From assembly GCA_003255025.1 (NCBI GenBank), contig QANY01002420.1, forward strand, positions 744,001 through 808,000: a stretch of 64,000 nucleotides of DNA, given 5' to 3'. Below are positions 10,200 through 20,965 of this stretch, in pieces. Origin of the DNA: Datisca glomerata. Its lineage: Eukaryota; Streptophyta; Magnoliopsida; Cucurbitales; Datiscaceae. The notes under the pieces were generated by a model. It made no database searches. It was not told the DNA's origin and worked only from the letters and a program-made list of their open reading frames with translations. Each line of letters opens with the position of its first letter. Positions within the stretch are counted from its first letter, which is position 1. The translations under genes were made by a program, and so were the position numbers.

Positions 10200-12068
10200 T
10201 GTTGGAATTATGTCCATAAAGTAGGGTGCAATAACTATTTATGAATATTTATTTAATTCTCAGACATTTTGTATTACTGAATTTAATGAATGAATAAAAG
10301 AAATTTATTAATTAAAGTATGTTTATAATTTACTCAAGTCCTGAAACTATTATCAACGTAAACAGAGTAAAGACTGACGGGTCTTTCAGATAAACTCTTC
10401 TACAATACTTCAGAACGTTATTCCCAGTCTTAGGATCAACTGGTCAATCGAGTCCAATTACGACTGTTACGTTGAACCTAAGGATGCCAATCTTGAGGCA
10501 TGTCAGTTAGGACTTTAACAATTGACCTAGACATGTTATGAAACATGTTGAATAGACTAGTAACAAATTAGTTTGGAGTAAAACTGTTATTTAATTGTTA
10601 CTCTCTAAGGGTATTTTTATAATTACATTAATCTCAAGTTGAATATGAAACTTTACCTAGTTAGTTACGATCTTTGATACATCAATGGAGTGAGTTTAAA
10701 TTTCTAGACAATACCTCAACTGTTGGGATCATGATTCAACTATGTTAGAGTTACGTGATTCACAAATATGAAGATTCATGGTTAGATTACAAAATGCAAC
10801 AATATCACTTTATATTTTATTGATGGGTGTGTGAATAAATTAACCTGGCCAGCTACTCGATGAAATGTATCATTGAATAAGACATGAAGAATTGTACGAG
10901 GCAATTCACTATTATGTCTTTCTTATTCACAGTCAATAAAAGAGTTAAGGAACAAGAGGGGTAAAATGATAATTTTATATCTTGCTCATGTTGATGATAT
11001 TTATGAATGGTAATATGTTAAAATATTCTATGGACCATGAAATAAAAATGTTAATCTATACCAATAAAAAATGTAGCGCGCATGAATCGAGAGTTGATTC
11101 GGCATCGAACCTATAGTGGAGTCGTGCGATGTCAAGATTAAATAGGTCGGGAATTTATAGAGATAAATTTACCGTGTATTTGAATTTTATAACTTTATTC
11201 ATGTGGGTCTATTCGATCTCAAGAGTAGCTCATGTGGACATGAATAGAAGAAACACCATCAATTGGACCGAAAATGCGTTTTGAGCCAAAGTGTATTTCT
11301 TGAATCTATATGTGATGGGTGTTGTCACTTAATTAGTGAAAAGCAATTAATTGATGTTCAAATTAATTAATTTATTATTTTCTAATTATCGGATGATTAG
11401 TAAATAAGATAAATAAATTAATTAATTGATGAAGACCAGTTAAAATTTATCAATTTTGGATTGATGAATTTGGACACAATATTGACTTTAATGGAAGATG
11501 CAATTTTTGGCAAATTATAGATTATGGGAGCGAATTTCAGAAATTACACATATATGAGGTATGTGTGAAAATTTCAAAATTATTATATAAGAGATGACAT
11601 TTGTCTCCCTAAGTGTGTTGATACAACCCTAATCACACAGAGCAGGAAATGGTTTCTCACTCCCCCTCCTATTGTTGCCGCCGAATTCATAGAGGAAGAA
11701 AAGAGATTTTCTTCCTCAGTTGTTTTGAGAGCCTACACTCAGTTTTCTAATGACGTCCTTACGAGATATACTCCTGAATCCACCGTGTGGTTGTTGGTGC
11801 GAAGACTAATTGAAGTTCTTGGATTTGAAGATCGAAGAACGCAGAGCATTTAATGAGGATTCCCCCAATTCAAAAAGTCTCTGATACAACGAAAATGTAT
11901 AAATCGTTTCTACCTCTTTTGAATATACAACTTTGTATGCATAATCGGATGAATGATTTTAATATTTAATATGATTAAATTGGTTGATGTAAAAAATTTA
12001 TATATTCCACCCACGAACCCTTCGTGGTTCAATTATTTTTCTTCAAATTTTTAAGTACCGACCAAACA
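10200..12068 (+). repeat. 5' LTR of nested Copia
   Basis: 1869 bp from TGTTGGAATTATG to ACCAAACA. It aligns with the 3' LTR over its length: the CTCAGACATTTTGTATTA start region, the GTGTGTGAATAAATTAACC block, the AATCCACCGTGTGGTTGTTGG block and the CACGAACCCTTCGTGGTTC hairpin near the end. The terminal CCAACA of the 3' LTR is CCAAACA here. It contains the promoter of the element, but no clear TATA box could be assigned. Confidence 0.85.
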
Positions 12069-12070
12069 AT

Positions 12071-12082
12071 TGGTATAAGAGC
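12071..12082 (+). other. Primer-binding site (initiator tRNA-Met)
   Basis: TGGTATAAGAGC lies two bases after the LTR. The usual plant Copia site is TGGTATCAGAGC, so there is one mismatch. Confidence 0.8.
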
Positions 12083-13690
12083 TTTGATTTCTTGATTATC
12101 TATATTATATGATTAAACGTATGTATCGTTGGATGTTATGATATTAGCATATTTTTGTATGGTAGGTTCAATATTGTTTTGAATGTGTTTTACGAATCGA
12201 TCCTGATCTATTGGCTCTAGGCGTTTTATTTTTCAATTATAAAATTGATGTACGCCGAAATTGAGGCATAGGATTTTGTTATTTAATTTCTTGAAAAGTT
12301 TGTATTTCTTTTAATTTCATGCAATCCGTCACCGTGGAAACCACCGCCACTACCGTGCCATGCGTGGTGACTAAGGTTTGTGAAACCCTAAGCGATAAAA
12401 ATTAGGGTTTAGAAAACCCTATGATATTTCGCCAAAACCCTATTCTCATTTTTTATGTTTAAAATTTAAAATTTGGGATTTTAAACAAATAAAAGATAAT
12501 TAAAATTTAAAGATAATTATCTAATATTATCTTTTTATATTTTTATCTTTTGTATTTTAATTTTTAAAAAGATTTTAAAGGGATTATTTAATTAGGAAAA
12601 TAGTTTTCCTTAATTAAAGGGTCATGATCAAAATTTTGAATTTTGAATATGGGACTGAACAATTGGGACTGAACAGTTGTAAAGAGTTACAAAATTGATG
12701 GAATTTCTTGAAGGACAAGGAGACAATTATAGACGTCATGCCATGAAGACTAGTATTTAAATCAATTATAATTTATTTATTATTATTTTATGGATTGTAA
12801 TTAAAAATGAGCCAATAGGGAGGTTAATTTTGAATGAATGATTTATTATGAATCTCACATCATCATATAACATGCCATATAAAAATAGGGATATGTTAAC
12901 ATCAAAATGTCATGTAGCATGTACATGCATCATTGTAGTTTAAATTTATAATAGGGTATAATTTAAATACAATGCGAATTTGATAAAAGTTATAAATTTT
13001 AACTTGAGATTTAAATTTTATAAAAGTTTATAATTTTTGAAAGTTATTTTTTCTAAATTAATATAGAGTTATAATTTAAAAATAATGAAGAATCCATATT
13101 CTAAAAAACTAAGTGTGAGGGTTGTTTAAGTTGAACGTTCATAAGGTCCTCAACACAAACTTGATCGTGACATGAGGAATGGTTTAGAGCCCCCCTATCG
13201 GTCCTTTCTTCAGCGGAAGAAACTTGAAAATCGTGTCACTTTGAGTCATTGAGTTGCTTAAGAAGCTAAAACTTGTAAAGCAAGTTGTGAGGTACGACCG
13301 TCCCTAAAAAAACTATTAGTTCATGGCAACCTTAAAAGCCAACGCGTTGTTTAAACACTTAGATCGAAGCACATTGGAATCCCACATAGGGGCTAGTCAA
13401 TGGGGCTAAGGTGACCAAAATCATTGGTAATTGGTTAAGCTAGATGTAGTGACATCTTGAGAAGCGTTAACCAAACAAGAGGAGTCTCGATGCGATATGA
13501 GGTAGTTTAGACGTTGTTCTTAAATGAGACAAGCTACCGTTGTTGATCGTAACATCATGGAAGAAATGTTTTTTATTGGATTTTTAAATATTTAAGTATT
13601 TACATCATACTTTTCTAAATGATTGAGTATTTATTTACACCATTTTATTTATTATTTTCAATAATTGTGTCGCTATCCTCACTCTCAACT
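12083..13690 (+). other. Untranslated leader of nested Copia
   Basis: About 1.6 kb without coding similarity, between the primer-binding site and gag. It includes an imperfect direct repeat of GGGACTGAACA (12652 and 12668) and several AAACCCTA-type telomere-like boxes near 12380-12425. The stretch at 13100-13560 resembles in character the leader of the Copia remnant at 50150-51214, which lies on the opposite strand. Confidence 0.6.
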
Positions 13691-14580
13691 ATCTTAAACG
13701 TGGACAAACTTATTGGTAAAAATTATGTGGATTGAAAATGTAATCTTGATATTGTGCTGACGGTAGAAAAGCATAAGTTCTTGCCACCACCCTTTGTCCC
13801 CTTGAGGCTATTACTAAATCGACTTAAGAGGAAAATATGTTTACGCTTCTTGATTGCATTCTGAAGTGATCGCCAGATGTTACATCTTGGGTTTTGTTAG
13901 CAATGTGTTGCAACATCAGCATCAGAACATGGAAACTATTGTTGATATGATGTTGAACATCATGAAAATGTTCGGAGATTAGGGTCGTCAAGCCAAACAG
14001 GCTATTGTGCGAAACTTCATAAACTGTAAGATGAAACCTAAAACACCTGTCAAATAATATATGATGCTGATCATTAGTTATCTGAATGAAATGGAGATCA
14101 TGGGTGCTGAGGTAGATGGCGAGACATAAGTTGATATGATCCTTGAAACTCTGTCTGACATTTTTGAGAACTTTAAACTTAATTATTCGATGCATAAGTT
14201 GAGGTACTCACTTCCTGAGCTGATGAAGGAACTACAAGCTGATGAGACCCTATTTCTGAAGGGCAACCAGAAGACTAGAGAGACAAACTTTACTGAAATG
14301 AGCCTTCCACCTCTGACACTAAAAAGAAACACATGAGATGTCTGAAGAAGGCTGAAAAGAAGAACTCGAAGGCTGTGAAAGGTATGGGCACTGCAAAAGT
14401 AGACAAGTCAAAGGACAAGTGTCATCATTGTGGAGCCGCTGGCTATTGGAAACGCAACTGCCCATACTATCTCAATGAGTTGAGATATAAAGGTATAGTA
14501 CTTGTTACTGAGACATGTTATGTGGCTTACTCTACTTTAGACTATCCAGCCATTAACCATATATGTTGTTCCCTGTAGGA
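13690..14580 (+). pseudogene. gag of nested Copia, broken
   Basis: The start region (KLIGKNYVD then NLDIVLTVEKHKF) matches the gag of this Copia group in spaced blocks broken by stops. An ORF at 14136-14336 carries the SDIFENFKLNYSMHKL segment. The next frame (14333-14578) carries the zinc knuckle KCHHCGAAGYWKRNC, in which the His of C-x2-C-x4-H-x4-C is replaced by Tyr. Confidence 0.75.
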
Positions 14581-15900
14581 GTTCAAGAAATTTAGAAGGC
14601 TTGACAAGGGCGGGTTCAGCTTCCGTTGGGAAAATGGAGCACTAGTATCGACCGTATCTATATGAACTATTAAGTTGTCATTTGATAACAGTTTTATGGT
14701 TTTACATGATGTTTATTATATCTGTTTTTGGAAAGAACCTTATTTTAGTAGCTAGTTTAATTGAGCAATGATTCAATTTGAATTTCATTGATAAATATAT
14801 TTGTATTTGTAGAAATTGATGTTTAATTACTACTACACGTTTGATAAATAAATTGTTTTTACGTAAAATTGATAGTTCCAATTATATGTGACACTGAATT
14901 AAATACTGATTTACAAATGGACAGTAAAAGGTTGAAGTCTGCCTCAACATATCTAACATATTTGTGCTTACGTCTTGGCCACATTATCCTGGAAATGATT
15001 AAAAGACTTGCAAAGGATGGTCCACTATAAACTTTAAGTGTGGGATCACTACCCGCATGTGAATTCTGTATAGAAGGTAATATGATCAAGAGACCCTTTT
15101 CCAGCGAAGGGTGAAAGAGTCACCCAATGCCTTGAACTCGTACATAGTGATGTATGTGGGCCATTGAATATCCAAGCAAGAGGAGGTTATGAATACTTTA
15201 TAACCTTTATTGATGACTACTCATGTTTTGGACATGTTTATCTAATACACCAAACGTCTGAAAGCTTTGAAAAGTTTAAAACGTACAAGGCTATGGTCGA
15301 AAAGTAATTAAAAAAATAAAATAAAACACTAAGGTCTGATCGTGGTGGAGAGTACTTGCTAGGAAAGTTAAAAGGCTTTCTTAAGGAAAAATGTATTCCT
15401 TCTCAACTTTCAGCACATGGCACTCCAGAACAGAATGGTGTGTTAAGAAGAAGTAATCAAACTCTGGTGGATATGGTTAGATCCATGATGAGTTACTCAT
15501 CCCACCCAGATTCATTCTGGGGATACAACTTAGAAACAACAGCATACATTCTGAACTAAGTCTTGTCGAAGATGGTGCCTGGCACGCCATATGAAAGATG
15601 GAATGGACGAAAGTCGTCCGTTAACCACTTTAGAATATGGGGGTGCCCAACACATGTTCTGAAAGATAAGACAGACAAGTTGGCAAGTCGATCAGAATTA
15701 TGCATTTTTGTAGGATAAATAAAGAAACGAAAGGGTATGTCTTTTATAGTCTGACTGACAAGAAAACATTCATAAGCACGATGCATGTGTTCTTGAAGAA
15801 TACTATATATGAATTTTGAAGCCGAGAACCACTCTTGTGCTAGATGAATTATTGAGTGGGAGGACACCGACTCTCCAACAAGGAACGGTTTCTGATTCAA
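14577..15900 (+). pseudogene. Protease and integrase of nested Copia, broken
   Basis: The protease-derived region (LDKGGFSFRWENGA, then SFDNSFMVLHDVYYI) is followed by a pre-integrase segment RLGHIILEMIKRLAKDGPL near 14965-15025. The integrase core reads YEYFITFIDDYS (about 15190), TLRSDRGGEYL (about 15325), AHGTPEQNGV (about 15413) and SFWGYNLETTAYILN (ends 15559). The last segment is followed by a stop, after which the frame continues into a VPGTPYERWNGRKS block. The Asp and Glu positions of the D,D(35)E core can be found, but stops near 15305 and 15557 interrupt it. Confidence 0.8.
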
Positions 15901-16019
15901 TAATGGAAGAACCACAACTGCAGCGAGAGCCTATGGAGCCTCGACGTATTGAGGGTGTTGTGAGACATTATGACAGGTACACGTCTTATGGAGATGCCTT
16001 AACGACATTCTCAGATAAA

Positions 16020-16950
16020 AATCTTGATGAACCTGTCTTTTACTCACAAGTCATGACTGGTCCTAAAGTAAATCTATGGCAAGAAGCCATGAAGGTTGAG
16101 ATATATTCGATGTACTCGAACGAGTCTGGAAACTTATAGATCCCTCTAAAATGGTAAAACCTATAGGGTGTAAATGGATCTATAAGAAAATGAGAGGTCC
16201 GGATGGGAATGTGGAGACATTCAAGGTTAGGCTAGTAGCCAAAGGCTACACCTAAAAGGAAGGTATTGACTACGAGGACACCTTCTCGCCGGTGGCCATG
16301 CTTAAGTCCATCCGAATCATCATGTTCATTGCTGCTGCCATCGATTATGAAATCTGACATATGGATGTCAAAACTCCATTTCTAAATGAAAAATCTTGAA
16401 GAACGCATCTATATGGCTCAACTAGACGAGTTCATAGGGAAAAGCCAGTAGGCCAAGGTTTGCGAGCTACTGAAGTACATTTATGGACGTAGCAAGCGCC
16501 ACACTCGTGGAATATTAGATTCAACGAAATCATTAAGAACTTTGATTTTGAACAGTTAGTGGGCAAACCATGCATGTATAAGCCGATACACAAAGGGAAA
16601 CTGATTTTTTTAGTCTTGTAAGTAGATGATATTCTACTAATTGAAAATTATGTAGCAAAATTATCTGATGTCAAGATTTGGCTTGCAAATCAATTTTAAA
16701 TGAAAGATCTTGGAGAAGCTTCCTTTGTCCTAGGTATTCAAATCTTTCGAGATCGGAAGAACATACAATTAACATTGTCTTAAGTGTCTTATATTGATAA
16801 GGTGGTAGATCGCTTTAGTATGCAAGACTCCAAGAATGAATATCTTCCTTTTAGGCGTGGAGTGAGCCTCTCCAAGGAGGAGTCTCCCAAGAATCCTCAA
16901 GAAGAGGAAGACATGAGCAAGATTCCCTATGCCTCAGCCGTATGAAGTCT
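16020..16950 (+). pseudogene. Reverse transcriptase of nested Copia, broken
   Basis: It begins VKPIGCKWIYKKMRGPDGN (16152 onward), then VRLVAKGYT, a stop, KEGIDYEDTFSPVAM and the MDVKTPFLNE segment. The catalytic box is VDDILLIE near 16622-16645, preceded by a stop codon where Tyr normally stands. MKDLGEASFVLGIQI (about 16700) and PYASAV (about 16927) complete the domain. At least eight stops or frameshifts disable it. Confidence 0.8.
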
Positions 16951-16957
16951 TATTTAT

Positions 16958-17604
16958 GTGATGCTTTGCACTAAGCCTGGCATTTGCTGCGCGGTGGGCG
17001 TGGTGAGTCATTTCCAATCTAATCTTAGAATCGAGCATTGGAATGCCGTCAAGCATATCCTTAAGTATCCTAGGAGAACAAGTAAGTACATGCTTCTATA
17101 TTCAGGCACTGAGCTGAATATGAAAGGGTATCTGATTTCAATTTCTAAGCAGACAAGGATTCTAGAAGGTCCTCTTCAGGATCGGAGTTCATCCTTAACG
17201 GTGGAACAATTATATGGAGAAGTATCAAACAATCTTGCATTGTTGATTCTACCATGGAAGCTGGATATGTGGCAGCTTGTAAAGCATCTAAGGAGGCTGT
17301 GTGGATTAGAAAGTTCTTGAAGAATCTACAAGTTATTCCAGTAGCTGACAAGCCCATGACACTTTATTGTGATAACAGTAAGGTTATAGCAAACTCGAAA
17401 GAACCATGGACCCACAAACGATCCAAATACATAGAGCGTAAGTATCACCTAATTAGAGAGATTGTTCATCATGGAGATGTTGTAGTTATACACATATTGA
17501 ATGTCAATAACCTGGAAAATCCATTCACGAAGACTTTAAACAATAAAGTCTTTAATGGTCATTTGAAGGGCATGGGGATACGAGATTGTACACGTCTACT
17601 TTAG
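16958..17604 (+). pseudogene. RNase H of nested Copia, broken
   Basis: Two overlapping frames cover the region. The first, 16958-17320, contains the CTKPGICCAVGVVSHFQSN segment. The second, ending at 17604, has MEAGYVAACKASKEAVWIRKF and then YCDNSKVIANSKEP, the ADIHTK-like tail being NPFTKTLN. The Asp of the CDN motif is kept. The start ADAD-type segment is degraded. Confidence 0.8.
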
Positions 17605-17618
17605 TCCAAATCTTAGAT

Positions 17619-19787
17619 TGTTGGAATTATGTCATTAAAGTAGGCTGTAATAAATATTTATGAGCATGTAGTTATCTCTCAGACATTTTATATTAATAAA
17701 TTTAATGAATGAATACAAGTTTTTTTATTAATTAAAGCGTGTTTATAATTTACTCAAGTCCTAAAACTATTGTCAAAGTAAGAAGGGTAAAGACTGAGGG
17801 GTCTTCTAGACAAAATCTTCTAAAATAGTTTAGAATGTTATTCACAGTCTTAGGATCGACTGGGCAATGAAGTCCGATTACGACTATTAGGTTGAACCAA
17901 ATGATGTCGGTCTTAGGGCATGGGAGTGGGGACTCTAATTGTTAACCTAGACATGTTGTGGAACATGATGAATATACCAATAACAAATTAGTTTGGAATA
18001 AAACCATTTATCTAGCTCTAAATCTAATTGCTACACCTTAAGGATATTTTCATAATTACCTTAATCCTGAGATGAATACTAAACTTGACTGAGTTAGTTA
18101 CGATCTTTGAGACGTGAAAGGAATGAGTTCAAATTATCGGACAATACATCGGCTGTTGGGATAGTGATTCAACTATGTTGGAGTTGCGTGACTCATAGAT
18201 ATAGAAATATGTGGTTAGATTGTAAAATGCAACAATATCAACTTGTGCTATATTGATGGGTGTGTGAATAAATTAACTTTGCCAGGTACTCGATGAAATG
18301 TATCATTGAATAAGACATCGGGAATTGTAGAGGGATAAAATGATAATTTTACATCCTACTCTTATTACTGATATTCATAAAGAGTAATATGTTAAAATAT
18401 TTTATGGCTCGTTAAATAAAAGTATTTATTTATACCAACATAAAATGTAACACGCATGAATCAACAATACTCAGTTGTTGAGATCATGATTCAATTATGT
18501 TAGAGTTACGTGATTCACAGATATGAAAATTCATGGTTAGATTATAAAATGCAACAATATCATTTTATGTTTTATTGATGGGTGTGTGAATAAATTAACC
18601 TGGTTAGTTACTCGATGAAATGTATCATTGAATAAGACATGAAGAATTGTACGAGACAATTCACTATTATGTCTTTCTTATTCACAGTCAATAAAAGAGT
18701 TAAGGAAAAAGAGAGGCAAAATGATAATTTTATATCTTGCTCATGTTACTGATATTCATGAATGGTAATATGTTAAAATGGTAATCTATACCAACAAAAA
18801 ATGCAGCGCACATAAATCGAGAGTTGATTCGGTATCAAACCTATAGTGGAGTCGTACGATGTCAGTATTTAAATAGGTCGGGAATTTGCTAGGTATTTGA
18901 ATCCTATAACTTTATTCATGTGGGTCTATTTGGTCTAAGAGTAGCTCATGAGGAAATGAATAAAAGAAACACCATCAGTTGGACCAAAATTACGTTTTGA
19001 GCCAATGTGTATTTCTTGAATCTAGATGTGATGGGTGTTGTCACTTAATTAGTGAAGAGCAATTAATTGATGTTCAAATTAATAATTTATTATTTTCTAA
19101 TTATTGGATTATTAGTAAATAAGAGAAATTAATTAAATAATTGATGGGATCAATTTAAATTTATCAATTTGGATTGATGAATTTGGACATAATATTAACT
19201 TTAATGGGATATGCAGTTTTCGACAATTATAGATTATGGAGTGAATTGCAGAAATTACACCTATATGGGGTATATGTGAAAATTCCAAAATTATTATATA
19301 ATGGATGGCATTAGAGTTGCCTCCCTAAGTGTGTTGACACAACTCTAATCACATATAGCAGAAAAAGGTTTCTCTTTCCCCTCCTACTATTGCCGCCGAA
19401 TTCATAGAGGAAGAAAATAAAAAATATTTTCTTCCTCAGTTGTTTTGAGAGCCAACACTTAGTTACTAACGACATCATTGTGAGATATACTTTTGAATCC
19501 AACGAGTGATTGTTGGTGTGAAGAGTAATTGAAGTTCTTAGATTTGAAGATCGAAGAACGTGAAGCATTTAATAAGGTTTCCACTAATTCAGAAAGTCTC
19601 CGATACAACAAAAATGAATAAATCGTTTCTACCTATTTTGAATACGTTTAAATTTATATGCATAATTGGATTAATGATTTTAATATTTAATATGATTAAA
19701 TTGGTTGATGTAAAAAAAGTATATTCCGTCCACGAACCGTTCGTGGTTCAATGATTTTTTCTCAAATTTTTAAAACTCAATCCAACA
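17619..19787 (+). repeat. 3' LTR of nested Copia, enlarged by an internal duplication
   Basis: 2169 bp from TGTTGGAATTATG to CCAACA, about 300 bp longer than the 5' LTR. The excess is explained by a direct duplication: the block with TGATGGGTGTGTGAATAAA and CTCGATGAAATGTATCA occurs near 18255-18305 and again near 18575-18630, but only once in the 5' LTR. The purine tract expected just upstream is eroded (AATCTTAGA instead of a G-rich tract). Confidence 0.85.
18145..18790. repeat. ~322-bp direct duplication inside the 3' LTR
   Basis: CTGTTGGGATAGTGATTCAA at about 18153 aligns with GTTGAGATCATGATTCAA at about 18476. The following ~300 bp align with each other, through GTAATATGTTAAAAT near 18390 and again near 18770. 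The second repeat is closer to the 5' LTR sequence than the first, which suggests a template switch or gene-conversion history. Confidence 0.75.
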
Positions 19788-19792
19788 CCAAA
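19788..19792. repeat. Target-site duplication of nested Copia, right
   Basis: CCAAA directly after the CCAACA terminus, matching 10195-10199. Confidence 0.85.
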
Positions 19793-20443
19793 ATCATAGC
19801 TTACCTCTATTGAAGGAGATTTATTGGAAGATGTTTCCAGATATAGAAGATTGATTGGAAGACTTATCTATTTGACTATTACATGACCAAATGTCACCTT
19901 TGTTGTGTACAAGCTTAGTCAGTTTGTTTCACAACCTCGAAAAACCTCCATCTTGATGTTGTTCGTCATCTCTTACGGTATCTCAAATATACTCTTGCAC
20001 AAGGTATGTTGTTCTCTTCTTCTTCAACACTTCAGCTTCGAGCCTTTGCTGATGAAGATTGGGGATCTTGTCTAGAATCAAGGAAATCAGTCACTGGTTT
20101 CTGCATCTTTCTTGGTGATTCAATGCTATGTTGGAAAGCCAAGAAGCAAAACATTGTCTCACGTTCCTCAGCTAAAGGTGAGTATCGAGCTTTAGCTTGC
20201 ACAACTAGAAAGCTTGTTTGGATTCATCATCTACTCTTAGATTTTCATGTTACTCATTCACCTGCCTTGATTTTTTGTGACAACCAGGCAACTATTCACA
20301 TTGCTGGCAATCCTATTTTTCATCGTATGAAACACAATGAAATTGAATGCCACTTCATTCTTGACAAGCTCACTGAAGACACAATTAAGCTTCTCCCTAT
20401 CCGAACTCAACATCAACTTGATGATGTTTTCACAAAGTCTTGA
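19793..20443 (+). pseudogene. RT end and RNase H of the outer Copia
   Basis: The outer element resumes after the nested insertion with a frame-broken segment resembling YRRLIGRLIYLTITRPNVTF near 19838-19900, including a stop. The frame at 20006-20443 reads RAFADEDWGSCLESRKS, SVTGFCIFLGDSMLCWKAKK, SRSSAKGEYRALA, FCDNQATIHIAGNP and ends DDVFTKS. This is a nearly complete RNase H with the Asp, Glu and Asp positions of the active site recognisable. Confidence 0.85.
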
Positions 20444-20459
20444 CCAACTTCTTCTCTTT

Positions 20460-20549
20460 TCAATCTATTATCCAAGATGGTTCTTCTAAATATCCATTCA
20501 CCAATAATCTATTATCCAAGATGGTTCTTCTAAATATCCATTCACCAAT
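20460..20549. repeat. ~45-bp perfect tandem duplication next to the polypurine tract
   Basis: The sequence containing AATCTATTATCCAAGATGG and ending ATTCACCAAT is present twice in a row, just before the ATATTGAGGGGGAG tract. The two copies look identical, so the duplication is recent compared with the element. Confidence 0.85.
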
Positions 20550-20555
20550 GCCATA

Positions 20556-20566
20556 TTGAGGGGGAG
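20556..20566 (+). other. Polypurine tract of the outer Copia
   Basis: TTGAGGGGGAG directly precedes the LTR start TATTAGAG. This is the usual plus-strand primer position in plant Copia elements. Confidence 0.85.
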
Positions 20567-20720
20567 TATTAGAGATAATATCTTATCTTTTGCCACGTGT
20601 AATCATCCTATTTTAGAGTTAGCATATAGTTTTTTGTTTTGTTAGTTACTTTGGCAGCTTCCTCTATATATATCTCTGTATTAATTATTCAAAGACTAAT
20701 GAAGAATCTTCTTCTCATTA
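20567..20720 (+). repeat. 3' LTR of the outer Copia
   Basis: The short LTR begins TATTAGAGATAATATC (the usual TG is TA) and matches 4453-4574 and 3605-3707 through GTTTTGTTAGTTA, TTGGCAGCTTCCTC and TATATCTCTGTATTAATTA. It probably ends near CATTACA at 20715-20725. The exact end cannot be fixed because the 5' copy is interrupted and truncated. It lacks the MULE insertion and so shows the empty site. Confidence 0.75.
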
Positions 20721-20741
20721 CACCTTTTATGCACTAATAAA

Positions 20742-20965
20742 AAGGTTATTTTCTAGCCTCTTCGAAAACCCAAGTCACAAATTCTTCCAATTATTCCTCA
20801 GAATCCTGGTTTAATTGTTCTTTTACAGGAATTGATCGCCTTCTTCATGTTGCTGTCAAAAAGATTTTACAAAGAGTAGAGAGTTTAGGTCCTTTATCCC
20901 TTCTAATGTTTAACTTGATAGAGAGAAATAGTTCTCTCTTTTTAACGAAACCCCATTTTTTTCTT
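20742..20965. repeat. Block duplicated at the other end of the Copia element (right copy)
   Basis: Matches 4212-4452 in the same orientation: AAAAGGTTATTTTCTAGC, CAAATTCTTCCAATTATTCC, TTAACTTGATAGAGAG and GAAACCCCATTTTTTT. After the T-rich tract the two copies diverge. Confidence 0.75.

Larger units (their letters stand above)
10200..19787 (+). mobile_element. Nested degenerate Copia retrotransposon, plus strand
   Basis: The element starts TGTTGG and ends CCAACA, is flanked by CCAAA duplications, and has two alignable LTRs (10200-12068 and 17619-19787). A primer-binding site TGGTATAAGAGC (12071-12082) matches the 3' end of initiator tRNA-Met except for one base. The internal region keeps the gag-protease-integrase-RT-RNase H order, with many stops. 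The polyprotein type matches the Copia remnants at 53442-55540: a PRSKLVLEE-like linker and a YSPxD-like integrase tail. It lies inside the reverse transcriptase of the outer Copia. Confidence 0.9.
4453..20720 (+). mobile_element. Degenerate Copia (Ty1-type) LTR retrotransposon, plus strand, with nested insertions
   Basis: The order is gag, zinc knuckle, protease, pre-integrase, integrase, reverse transcriptase, RNase H, followed by a purine tract TTGAGGGGGAG (20556-20566) and a 3' LTR starting TATTAGAG at 20567. Stops and frameshifts occur throughout, so it cannot be active. Its 5' LTR is interrupted by a MULE (4575-6570) and its reverse transcriptase by a second Copia (10200-19787). Without these insertions it is about 4.7 kb. 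The 5' leader between the LTR and gag is nearly absent: gag begins within about 30 bp of the LTR remnant, so a deletion removed the primer-binding site. Confidence 0.85.
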
